Below, one piece after another: positions 7,200-13,639 of a DNA stretch of 14,674 nt. The DNA lies in the NCBI GenBank assembly GCA_964567845.1, contig CAZMOG010000048.1:1-14674 (forward strand), written 5' to 3'. Under the pieces are notes generated by a model. That model ran no database searches. It saw nothing but the letters and a program-made list of their open reading frames with translations, and was not told where the DNA came from. Numbering within the stretch: the first letter of the stretch is position 1; every line of letters begins with the position of its first letter. The translations under genes were made by a program, and so were the position numbers. The DNA is from RGIG9079 sp964567845. Lineage in GTDB: Bacteria > Bacteroidota > Bacteroidia > Bacteroidales > Marinifilaceae.

Positions 7200-8506
7200 T
7201 ATTTTTTTCTCATAAAGATTTGAATAGGAACTCCTGTAAAATCCCAGTGTTCACGAATCTTGTTTTCCAGGAATCTCTTGTATGGTTCCTTGACATACTG
7301 TGGCAGATTGCAGAAGAATGCAAACGAAGGTGCATGTGTAGGTAACTGAGATACATACTTAATTTTAACGAACTTTCCTTTTGTAGCCGGAGGAGGGTAA
7401 TTTTCAATCTCCTCAAGCATGATTGTATTCAACTCCGAGGTCTTTAACTTCTGAGTTCTGTTCTCGTAAACCTTTAAGGCTGCCTCGAGCGCTTTCAACA
7501 AACGCTGTTTTGTCAATGCCGATGTAAAGATAATCTCAACATCGTTGAATGGGGCAATCTGCTTGCGAACATACTTCTCATACTCAATAGTGGTTTTGTT
7601 GTCTTTCTCAATCAAATCCCACTTGTTTACAAGGATAACAACACCCTTGCGGTTACGCTCAATAAGGTGGAAAATGTTCATATCCTGAGCCTCGATTCCA
7701 CGAGTGGCATCGATTATAAGCATACAAACATCAGAGTCCTCAATGGCTCTGACTGAGCGCATTACAGAGTAGAACTCCACATCCTCGTTCACCTTTGTCT
7801 TTTTCCTCAAACCTGCTGTATCGACCAACAAGAAGTCATAGCCGAACTGGTTGAAGCGGGTGTGAATTGTGTCGCGTGTGGTTCCTGCAATGTCGGTAAC
7901 AATGTTTCTGTCAACACCTAGAAGGGCATTGATAGTCGATGATTTTCCTACGTTTGGACGGCCCACAATTGTGACTTTTGGCAAACCGCTTGTGTCCTCG
8001 ATGGTATTGTTCTTGAAATGTTTAACAACCTCGTCCAATAAGTCACCTGTTCCAGAGCCTGTTATTGATGAAACACAGTACAAATTGCTATCGATTCCCA
8101 ATCTGTAGAACTCTTGTGCGTCGTAGATGCGTTCGTGATTCTCGGTTTTGTTGGCAACCAAAAATACGGGTTTCTCGACATGGCGGAGCAGCTTTGCAAA
8201 GTTCATATCGAGGTCAGTCAAGCCAACCTCGGCATCAACCATAAAGATGATTACATCGGCCTCGTCGAGTGCAAGCATTACCTGTTTGTTAATCTCGCCC
8301 TCGAAAATGTCATCGCTGTTTGAAACATAACCTCCTGTATCGATTACCGAAAACTCTTTACCGTTCCACTCCGATTTTCCGTAGTTACGGTCACGGGTAA
8401 CTCCGCTCTCGTCGGTTACGATGGCCTTTCTGCCACCAATCAAACGGTTGAATAGTGTTGATTTTCCCACGTTGGGGCGACCAACAATAGCTACTATATT
8501 ACTCAT
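7199..8506 (-). CDS. der: ribosome-assembly GTPase Der (EngA)
   Basis: Double-GTPase needed for maturation of the 50S ribosomal subunit, 435 residues, normal for the family. The first G domain has GRPNVGKS at 9-16, DTGG at 57-60 and, at the G4 position, NKTE at 119-122. The second has GRPNVGKS at 182-189, GTTRD near 208-212, DTAG at 229-232 and NKWD at 294-297. A KH-like C-terminal domain (about 350-435) contains the typical YPPP, NLPQYVKEPYKRFLENKIRE and GVPIQIFMRKK segments. The G4 motif of domain 1 normally ends in Asp, the residue that contacts the guanine base; the codon here is clearly GAG (Glu). The gene is 24 bp after era and 37 bp before rseC. Confidence 0.97.
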   Translation of the reverse strand: MSNIVAIVGRPNVGKSTLFNRLIGGRKAIVTDESGVTRDRNYGKSEWNGKEFSVIDTGGYVSNSDDIFEGEINKQVMLALDEADVIIFMVDAEVGLTDLDMNFAKLLRHVEKPVFLVANKTENHERIYDAQEFYRLGIDSNLYCVSSITGSGTGDLLDEVVKHFKNNTIEDTSGLPKVTIVGRPNVGKSSTINALLGVDRNIVTDIAGTTRDTIHTRFNQFGYDFLLVDTAGLRKKTKVNEDVEFYSVMRSVRAIEDSDVCMLIIDATRGIEAQDMNIFHLIERNRKGVVILVNKWDLIEKDNKTTIEYEKYVRKQIAPFNDVEIIFTSALTKQRLLKALEAALKVYENRTQKLKTSELNTIMLEEIENYPPPATKGKFVKIKYVSQLPTHAPSFAFFCNLPQYVKEPYKRFLENKIREHWDFTGVPIQIFMRKK

Positions 8507-8530
8507 ATTTACAATTAGTTACACTTTGAA

Positions 8531-9415
8531 TTATTCTTGTACGTATCCAAATCTCTTCAAATCATTTGCGCGGTTACGCCACTCGTGTTGAACCTTGACA
8601 AAAATCTGCATAAAGACCTTTTTGCCAAAGAACTCCTCAATGTCTTTTCGAGCAGCCGAGCCAACCTTCTTTAAGGCCTCGCCCCCTCTTCCTATAATGA
8701 TTCCTTTTTGGGAGTCGCGCTCAACATAGATCAATGCCATGATATTGATTTGATTTGCATCCTCTTTGAACTCTTCAACCTCGACCTGTACAGAGTATGG
8801 AATCTCTTTCTCGTAGTTGGTAAGAATTTTTTCACGAATAATTTCGGTTACAAAGAAGCGGGCCGGTAAATCGGTCAACTCATCTTTTGGGAAATAGGGC
8901 TCTCCCTCAGGAAGCAACTCCTCAATTCTTTTGTAAAGATTCTCAACGTTGAAATTCTCGCGGGCTGATATTGGGAAAATTTCAGCTCTTGGGATGAGTT
9001 GTTCCCACTCGGAGAATAGTTTTTCAAGTTTCTCTTGGGTTGTTAAATCAATCTTGTTAAGTACCAATAACACCGGAGCTTTTGAGCGGTTAACTCGCTC
9101 AACAAAATCGATATTCTTTTTGATGTCTTCGACAGTGTCGGTAACGTAAAGAATAATGTCAGCATCGATAATTGCCGATTTCGAGAACTCCAACATGCAC
9201 TCCTGCATCTTGTAGCTTGGTTTTACAACTCCCGGGGTGTCTGAAAAGACAATTTGATAATCGTCGGTGTTTACAATACCTTTAATTCGGTGTCTGGTTG
9301 TTTGTGATTTCGAGGTGATAATAGAGATTCTTTCACCTACCAAACGGTTCATTAGGGTAGATTTACCTACGTTTGGGTTTCCTACAATGTTTACAAATCC
9401 TGACTTATGTGCCAT
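8531..9415 (-). CDS. era: ribosome-assembly GTPase Era
   Basis: GTPase that binds the 3' end of 16S rRNA and assists 30S assembly, 294 residues from the chosen start. An in-frame ATG at 9442 would add MHARGTFLT, but that segment lies in the 5' leader and covers the palindrome, whereas starting at MAHKSG gives the usual Era length. Motifs: GNPNVGKS at 12-19, SKSQTTRHRI in switch I (35-44), DTPG at 59-62, NKID at 120-123 and SAR at 150-152. The KH RNA-binding domain follows with IIGRGGEALKKVG at 240-252 and the FVKVQHEWRNR end. It is the first gene of the block, with a promoter at 9459-9490, and ends 24 bp before der. Confidence 0.97.
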   Translation of the reverse strand: MAHKSGFVNIVGNPNVGKSTLMNRLVGERISIITSKSQTTRHRIKGIVNTDDYQIVFSDTPGVVKPSYKMQECMLEFSKSAIIDADIILYVTDTVEDIKKNIDFVERVNRSKAPVLLVLNKIDLTTQEKLEKLFSEWEQLIPRAEIFPISARENFNVENLYKRIEELLPEGEPYFPKDELTDLPARFFVTEIIREKILTNYEKEIPYSVQVEVEEFKEDANQINIMALIYVERDSQKGIIIGRGGEALKKVGSAARKDIEEFFGKKVFMQIFVKVQHEWRNRANDLKRFGYVQE

Positions 9416-9430
9416 AGTTAAAAATGTTCC

Positions 9431-9444
9431 GCGTGCATGCACGC
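9431..9444. repeat. 14-bp perfect palindrome in the era leader
   Basis: GCGTGCATGCACGC is its own reverse complement. It lies between the era promoter and start codon, so it would be in the first half of the 5' untranslated RNA, where it can fold into a five-pair stem with a CATG loop, or serve as a dimeric protein site in DNA. It is notably GC-rich in an AT-rich gap. Confidence 0.6.
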
Positions 9445-9458
9445 TCCGTTACAGGGCG

Positions 9459-9490
9459 CAAAGGTACTGATTTTTCGGTAATTCTGCAAC
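9459..9490 (-). promoter_or_regulatory. promoter of the era-der-rseC-rnf block
   Basis: The minus strand has GTTG at 9490-9487, a 20-bp spacer, then TACCTTTG at 9466-9459 followed by GCGCC. This is a strong match to the Bacteroidota housekeeping promoter (TTTG, 19-21 bp, TAnnTTTG). Expected transcription start is near 9455, giving a leader of about 40 nt before the era ATG at 9415. Confidence 0.75.
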
Positions 9491-9503
9491 TTCTATAATT
9501 TAG

Positions 9504-9725
9504 ACTCTTTTTGACTGCGATAGAAGTGTTATTACTAAACATCTTGGAAATATTTTCGATTCTGAAGAATTGGATGAAGATGCAGTATGTGCAAAATTTG
9601 CACATACTGCCGAAGATGGTAAGATGTATAACACTAAGTTTTATAGTCTTAATGCCATCATCGCTGTAGGTTATCGTGTAAATAGTATTCGTGCCACTCA
9701 GTTTTGCAAATGGGCAACAAACTGA
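9504..9725 (+). pseudogene. fragment of a RhuM-family (virulence protein RhuM) gene
   Basis: A 73-codon open stretch ending in TGA translates to a recognisable piece of RhuM-family proteins. It has a helix-turn-helix-like start (LFDCDRSVITKHLGNIF), then EELDEDAV, a KFAHTAEDGK segment, and the family core FYSLNAIIAVGYRVNS followed by RATQF.KWAT. Full RhuM proteins are around 300 residues or more; here the N-terminal 20-40 residues are missing (an in-frame TAG lies just before position 9504, and no start codon occurs until an internal Met at codon 41), and everything after WAT is gone. The frame has no internal stop or shift, so the loss may be recent. RhuM genes usually travel in genomic islands, so this is probably a scar of an insertion and deletion between era and miaA. 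Recognition is from memory of the family. Confidence 0.75.
9582..9610. repeat. 29-bp near-perfect palindrome inside the RhuM remnant
   Basis: Arms GCAGTATGTGCAAA (9582-9595) and TTTGCACATACTGC (9597-9610) are perfect reverse complements around one central A. The copies of GAAGATG at 9576-9582 and 9612-9618 form a short direct repeat around it. As RNA it could form an 11-pair stem with an A/U loop. No T tract follows on either strand, so it is not a standard terminator. Confidence 0.8.
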
Positions 9726-9728
9726 TGT

Positions 9729-9747
9729 CGCACCCCGTGTGGGTGCG
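9729..9747 (-). terminator. possible weak terminator hairpin behind miaA
   Basis: CGCACCC (9729-9735) and GGGTGCG (9741-9747) form a perfect 7-pair GC-rich stem with a 5-nt loop, 10 bp after the miaA stop codon. No run of T follows on the minus strand, so it may be a Rho-assisted or RNA-stabilising end rather than a classic terminator. It also lies 3 bp after the TGA of the RhuM remnant. Confidence 0.35.
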
Positions 9748-9757
9748 TGGTGTGTAA

Positions 9758-10684
9758 TTATTCAGTTAGGAGGTTTATAATATAATTGTCAATCTCTTCC
9801 GGAGCTTTACTTGGATCAACCCAATGAATATTATACCCCTCGCGCTCCATTTTACGGAACCATGTCATTTGTCGTTTTGCAAACTGATGAATGGCAATAT
9901 TCAATTTTTCAACCATCTCATCGTATGTTAATTCTCCAATGACGTATTGGGTTATGTATTTGTACTCCAAACCATAATAGATAAGATCTTCAGGCGAGGT
10001 TCCATTTTCGATAAGTCCACGCACCTCGTCAACCATACCTGCATCAAGTCTGTCATGAAGACGTTTCGTGATTCTTTTTCTGCGCACCTCACGATCAACA
10101 TGAGTTCCTATAATAAGAGGGTTCAGTTTAGGAAAATTCCACTCTTGAAATGCCTCGGGGTGTGTTACATAAAACTCCTCGATTTCGATAGCGCGGATGG
10201 CACGATTGCAAGTATCACATTCGGTAGTATTGTGGAGGGATTTGTACCCCTTAAGAATTTCAATAAGTTCTGGCAGAGTTTTGGTCGATAACTCATTTCG
10301 AAGTTCCGGATTTTGTGGAACATCGAGCAACTTATAACCGGAAATAACCGATTGAACATACAGCCCACTTCCTCCGCAAAGCACAGGGAACTTTCCAAGC
10401 TCTTTACACTCCTCAAAGGCATTGTAAAAGTCGCGCTGAAACTTAAAGACTGTATATTTATCTCCGGCATTGGCTATATCTATCAAACGATATGGAATCT
10501 GCTCACCGTTAATGCAATACTCCTCAATATCTTTTCCGGTTCCAAGATCCATACCACGATATACCTGGCGTGAGTCGCCACTAATCACCAGTCCGTTAAG
10601 TTTGTGGGCTAATCTTACGGCAAGTGTGGTCTTTCCGCTTGCTGTAGGCCCCACCACTGCCAATATATTGTATTTACTGCTCAT
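9758..10684 (-). CDS. miaA: tRNA dimethylallyltransferase MiaA (Bacteroidota-type variant)
   Basis: Transfers a dimethylallyl group to A37 next to the anticodon of tRNAs reading UNN codons, 308 residues. The P-loop is GPTASGKT at 12-19, followed by GDSRQVYRGMDLGTGKD at 36-52 and GGSGLYV at 104-110. RAIRAIEI follows at 161-168, then DREVRRKRITKRLHDRLDAGMVDEV and FAKRQMTWFRKM at 268-279. Two segments differ from the textbook enzyme: GTGKD replaces the usual GTAKP, and GLEYKYITQY replaces GIGYRE. Many Bacteroidota carry two miaA copies, and this resembles the divergent class, so a changed substrate preference is possible but unproven. It has its own promoter and is separated from era by 342 bp. 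Confidence 0.93.
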   Translation of the reverse strand: MSSKYNILAVVGPTASGKTTLAVRLAHKLNGLVISGDSRQVYRGMDLGTGKDIEEYCINGEQIPYRLIDIANAGDKYTVFKFQRDFYNAFEECKELGKFPVLCGGSGLYVQSVISGYKLLDVPQNPELRNELSTKTLPELIEILKGYKSLHNTTECDTCNRAIRAIEIEEFYVTHPEAFQEWNFPKLNPLIIGTHVDREVRRKRITKRLHDRLDAGMVDEVRGLIENGTSPEDLIYYGLEYKYITQYVIGELTYDEMVEKLNIAIHQFAKRQMTWFRKMEREGYNIHWVDPSKAPEEIDNYIINLLTE

Positions 10685-10702
10685 CCGTCAAAATTCTTTT
10701 TG

Positions 10703-10733
10703 CAAAGATAGATTAAATTGGTAAAATGTCATA
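10703..10733 (-). promoter_or_regulatory. promoter of miaA
   Basis: Minus-strand TATCTTTG at 10710-10703 matches TAnnTTTG exactly. TATG lies 19 bp upstream at 10733-10730, three of four bases of the -33 TTTG. The start codon at 10684 is 18 bp downstream of the -7 element, giving a short leader. Confidence 0.6.
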
Positions 10734-10783
10734 ACTTCGTTGCGAATTAAGAGTTAGTCAGGTGTTAGTAATTGAGTGAATAG

Positions 10784-11287
10784 ATGGAAGAGATTAGGTT
10801 AAGGGCGTTGGAGCCGGAGGATTTGGAAATTTTATATCAATGGGAGAATGATGCAACTCTGTGGAGTTGTTCAGATACTCGTGCCCCCTTGTCAAGGTAT
10901 AATCTGAAGGAGTATATCAGTACATCGCATCTTGATATTAACATCTCCGGGCAGGTGCGTTTTGTTGCTGAGTTGAATGGTGTTGCTGTCGGTTTTGCGG
11001 ATCTGTTTGATTATGATGCACATAATCGTAGAGCCGGAGTTGGAATTTTGGTTTATGATAAGGAGTTGCGAGGTAAAGGCATAGGCACTGCGATATTGAT
11101 GCAGCTTTGTGGATACGCTAAAAATGTTATTTCGCTTCACCAATTGTCTGCTTCGGTTTCCGAGAATAACGTGGCAAGCCTACGCCTGTTTGAGGCGTGT
11201 GGCTTTGAGAGGTGTGGATACAAACGAGAGTGGCGTTTGAATGGAACACTGTGGGAAAATGTGATAGACCTGCAACTTATCTTTTAA
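10784..11287 (+). CDS. GNAT-family N-acetyltransferase
   Basis: Acetyl-CoA dependent acetyltransferase of 167 residues, RimJ/RimL or SpeG-like by layout; substrate not identifiable. The N-terminus has the typical IRLRALEPEDLEILYQWEND. The acetyl-CoA loop is ELRGKGIGTAIL (95-105), matching the R/Q-x-x-G-x-G/A motif, preceded by the AGVGILVYD strand. The C-terminal half has SENNVASLRLFEACGFE (126-142), where the Asn and the GF.. turn are typical, ending with strands around REWRLNGTLWENVIDLQLIF. It is transcribed away from miaA across a 99-bp gap in which I see no convincing plus-strand promoter. Its stop overlaps the end of the convergent propeller lipoprotein gene by 11 bp. Confidence 0.85.
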   Translation: MEEIRLRALEPEDLEILYQWENDATLWSCSDTRAPLSRYNLKEYISTSHLDINISGQVRFVAELNGVAVGFADLFDYDAHNRRAGVGILVYDKELRGKGIGTAILMQLCGYAKNVISLHQLSASVSENNVASLRLFEACGFERCGYKREWRLNGTLWENVIDLQLIF

Positions 11288-12470
11288 ACTCCTTTACAAA
11301 GATAACAGGGTTGTCGTCCTCGTCGATCGCTGCTAAAAGTTGTTCAAGCTTCTTTCTTGTTTCCGGGTTGGTAAACTTTCCATGTTTTAGCATTGTTGGA
11401 ATGTTTACTTTAAGAACGGATGGGCTACAAGCCCAATATATTTTATTATCATAAATGAGTTCCCGTCCCATAATGCGAAGTCCACCATCGTTTATTATTA
11501 TAAAGGAACTTGTCGATGATTTTGTGCTATTTGTTTGAAAATCATGTATGAACCTGAGAACAACCTGCCCCCGGGTATAATGTCCGCACAGAAAATTTGG
11601 GGTTACTCCGTTTACGTTTACATTACTTATTGTGTTGTTATTTGATTCGTAATCATTGCACTCAAAAAGTCCTAATTTCATGATATCTTGGGGCGTTCTG
11701 TTTGTGATATTGAAATATATAAGTGGTTCTACCTTGTCGCCATCAAATCTGTATAATGTGTCATTATTCCATAGGGTAAAATAGAAGGCATCCTTGTCTA
11801 AAATAGTTCCATCATCATCGCCCCATCCATATTGTGCAGATATAGAGTCTGTAGGAATAAAACTCTTAATCTCGTTTGTGTAAATATTGCATGTCATAAG
11901 GTTGTGGGTGGCCATATCGGGATATGTCAATATAGCCATCTTGTCATTGATAAATGCAAATTTGTCGAGGGGCAGATTAACAATAGAGTCGGTTTCGCTT
12001 GAAAATGGAATTTCACGGTAACCGTTGCCATCTTTGTTGTATATTATACATTTTTGGCTAAAATGGTCATAAAAGAATATTGAATCATTCATGAATGAGA
12101 AATTGTCTGAGAATATAATCTCGCCCGGTCCCCTTCCGGATTTTCCAATGGTATTAATGAATTTACCCTCGGAGTTGAAGCGGTATATGGCTCCATTCAT
12201 CATGTCTTGATCAGTAAAGTATATGTCGCCATTATGAATGTAAAAGCGACTACTATAAGATAACAGTGCATTGTCATTGTTTTCCAATTGAATGATTTCC
12301 AGGTCATCTGTAAATGCGAATGATATATCGCAAATGGGGTCAACATTAATCTTATTGTGATTGATGTCAATGGTGTATATGTCTTCATGTTTTACATTGG
12401 AATTGCATCCAATTAAAATTGAACAGATTATGGAAATCGTTGCTATATAATTTGATATGTTTCTTTTCAT
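11277..12470 (-). CDS. 6-bladed beta-propeller lipoprotein (BF3164-like)
   Basis: Lipoprotein of 397 residues with a signal peptide and lipobox ending at Cys22 (SILIGC). The mature protein shows the hallmarks of the Bacteroidota 6-bladed beta-propeller family: repeated blade units (FYIHNGDIYFTD, IYRFNSEGKFINTIG), the diagnostic KSGRGPGE turn at 110-117, several later blades, and a C-terminal helix with EDDNPVIFVKEFK. These proteins are abundant in gut Bacteroidota; their ligands and roles are mostly unknown. The location is probably the outer membrane, but I cannot tell which side. The gene is monocistronic and convergent with the GNAT gene (11-bp overlap at the 3' ends), and its promoter region abuts that of the Spy-like gene. 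Compared with the lipoprotein at 334-1485, the family signature is much clearer here. Confidence 0.85.
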   Translation of the reverse strand: MKRNISNYIATISIICSILIGCNSNVKHEDIYTIDINHNKINVDPICDISFAFTDDLEIIQLENNDNALLSYSSRFYIHNGDIYFTDQDMMNGAIYRFNSEGKFINTIGKSGRGPGEIIFSDNFSFMNDSIFFYDHFSQKCIIYNKDGNGYREIPFSSETDSIVNLPLDKFAFINDKMAILTYPDMATHNLMTCNIYTNEIKSFIPTDSISAQYGWGDDDGTILDKDAFYFTLWNNDTLYRFDGDKVEPLIYFNITNRTPQDIMKLGLFECNDYESNNNTISNVNVNGVTPNFLCGHYTRGQVVLRFIHDFQTNSTKSSTSSFIIINDGGLRIMGRELIYDNKIYWACSPSVLKVNIPTMLKHGKFTNPETRKKLEQLLAAIDEDDNPVIFVKEFKR

Positions 12471-12492
12471 GTTATGCTATTTTATTTTTTTG

Positions 12493-12500
12493 CAAAGATA
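12493..12500 (-). promoter_or_regulatory. -7 promoter element of the propeller lipoprotein
   Basis: The minus strand reads TATCTTTG, an exact TAnnTTTG match, 22 bp upstream of the lipoprotein start. The bases at the -33 position do not match TTTG, so only the -7 half is supported. Confidence 0.5.
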
Positions 12501-12569
12501 ATTAGTTTTTTTAACAGAGGGGAAGCTTGGTTATTTTTTTATAGGAGGATAAACCTTTTTGAGAAATGG

Positions 12570-12599
12570 TTGTCTATGTAAAAGTAACAAATAAATTTG
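12570..12599 (+). promoter_or_regulatory. promoter of the Spy-like gene
   Basis: TTG at 12570-12572, a 19-bp spacer and TAAATTTG at 12592-12599 match the Bacteroidota promoter pattern. The -7 element ends only 4 bp before the ATG at 12604, so the transcript would start at or beside the start codon. Either the mRNA is leaderless, or the true promoter lies farther upstream. Confidence 0.5.
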
Positions 12600-12603
12600 T
12601 AAT

Positions 12604-13020
12604 ATGAAGAAGATCGCGTTGATAGCAGGTTTCGTTATGATGCTTGCAATTTCGGCTGAAGCGCAGGAGCGTAGAGGTGGATTTGGAGGTCCTGGTGGCC
12701 CTGGAGGTTTCCAGGCAAGAATGGTTGAGATGATGAAGGAGAATATTCCTAATCTAACTCAGGTACAGACCGACAGTATTACTGCATTTATGAATCGTCA
12801 GGCTGAGGAGATGAGAAAGAATCGTCCAGAGCCGGGACAGCAGGGTCAAGGTTTTGATCGTGAAAAGATGCGTGAAATGATGGAGCAGAGACAAAAGGCT
12901 CAGAATGAGAAATTTAAAGAGATTCTTACAGAGGAACAATATAGCGCTTACCAGAAATGGCAAGAGGAGATGCGAAAGAATCGCCCACAGTTCGGTGGCG
13001 GACCGATGGGTGGTCATTGA
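12604..13020 (+). CDS. Spy/DUF4890-like periplasmic protein
   Basis: Exported helical protein of 138 residues. The signal peptide is residues 1-20 (MKKIALIAGF to AEA). A Gly-rich stretch (RRGGFGGPGGPGGF, 23-36) follows. The middle is charged and helical, rich in Met, Glu, Lys, Arg and Gln, with two LTxxQ-type elements (LTQVQ at 51-55, LTEEQ at 109-113), as in the Spy/CpxP chaperone family and the Bacteroidota DUF4890 group. EEMRKNRP occurs twice, at 68-75 and 121-128, and the protein ends in another Gly-rich patch, GGGPMGGH. Chaperone or envelope-stress function is inferred from the family, not shown. The signal peptide fixes the start. The gene is alone, followed by a strong terminator. Confidence 0.75.
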   Translation: MKKIALIAGFVMMLAISAEAQERRGGFGGPGGPGGFQARMVEMMKENIPNLTQVQTDSITAFMNRQAEEMRKNRPEPGQQGQGFDREKMREMMEQRQKAQNEKFKEILTEEQYSAYQKWQEEMRKNRPQFGGGPMGGH

Positions 13021-13042
13021 TTGATGTTTTGATTGTGAAATG

Positions 13043-13068
13043 GGGGAGGTGAAAACCTCCCCTGTTTT
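13043..13068 (+). terminator. Rho-independent terminator of the Spy-like gene
   Basis: GGGGAGGT and ACCTCCCC form a perfect 8-pair stem closed by a GAAA tetraloop, followed by TGTTTT. It begins 22 bp after the stop of the Spy-like gene. The T run overlaps the stop codon of the convergent HEAT-like gene; read from that side no T run follows, so it is mainly a plus-strand terminator. Confidence 0.85.
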
Positions 13069-13630
13069 ATGCCATACACTCCGGGCAATCACAATCGTCA
13101 TCGTGCTCTTCGTGGTGAGAGTGAATGTCGCTGAGTTGGGATTCTATTGTATTTAAAATATCCTCGGCGAATGGCGAATTTTGTTGTGGAGAGTTGAGTA
13201 GAGTGTCTTGCAGTTCGTGCAACAAATCGTGATTTGCATATCGCAACTGCTCCTCAATGGCAGTTGTCGCCTCCATGGCAACAATAAAATCGCCCTCGGT
13301 AGCCAATTTGCAAAGCATTGGTAAAAGTGCCGAGAAATCCATTGTAGATTCCCAACAAACTCTGATAAGCTTTGCTTGGGCTTCAGGATTTTCATTCAGT
13401 GAGTTTATGCCATTCTGTAGCATTGGTATAAAGGCCGGATCTTTTATCTCGGCCAGAAGAGTAGCAATTGCTCCTTCGGCAGAGTGGTGTAGCTCCGGAT
13501 CTTTCAGAACCTCAAAAAGAAGCGGGACGATGTTGATATCGCCCTCGCTCTTTATTTCTGATATTGCGTTTTTAATCAGTTCTTTATCTTCGGATTGAAG
13601 ATTACTGATTATTTTGTTTGTGTCTAACAT
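13067..13630 (-). CDS. HEAT-repeat-like protein with His/Asp/Cys-rich tail
   Basis: Cytoplasmic protein of 187 residues with no signal peptide and no catalytic motif. Residues about 1-165 are helical pairs of HEAT/ARM character: KELIKNAISEIKSEG, NIVPLLFEVLKDPELHHSAEGAIATLLAEIKD (split over 33-64), FIPMLQNGINSL, ALLPMLCKLATEGDFIVAMEATTAIEEQL. Such repeats usually make a curved protein-binding scaffold. The end (170-187) is quite different: His170, 172, 173 and 176, three Asp, then Cys180, 182 and 185 as C-x-C-x2-C, which looks like a metal-binding patch. The gene begins 9 bp after the xerD stop, so the two are very probably co-transcribed. It could assist recombination or chromosome segregation, or simply be a neighbour; the partner is unknown. 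Confidence 0.7.
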   Translation of the reverse strand: MLDTNKIISNLQSEDKELIKNAISEIKSEGDINIVPLLFEVLKDPELHHSAEGAIATLLAEIKDPAFIPMLQNGINSLNENPEAQAKLIRVCWESTMDFSALLPMLCKLATEGDFIVAMEATTAIEEQLRYANHDLLHELQDTLLNSPQQNSPFAEDILNTIESQLSDIHSHHEEHDDDCDCPECMA

Positions 13631-13639
13631 TATATCTTT

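Noticed and set aside
9416..9442. N-terminal extension of Era from an ATG at 9442
   Set aside because: It would add nine residues not typical of Era, covers the leader palindrome, and leaves almost no leader after the promoter; the ATG at 9415 gives the normal length.
9405..9605. Minus-strand open frame of 66 codons upstream of era
   Set aside because: It crosses the era promoter and the RhuM remnant in antisense, and resembles nothing known.
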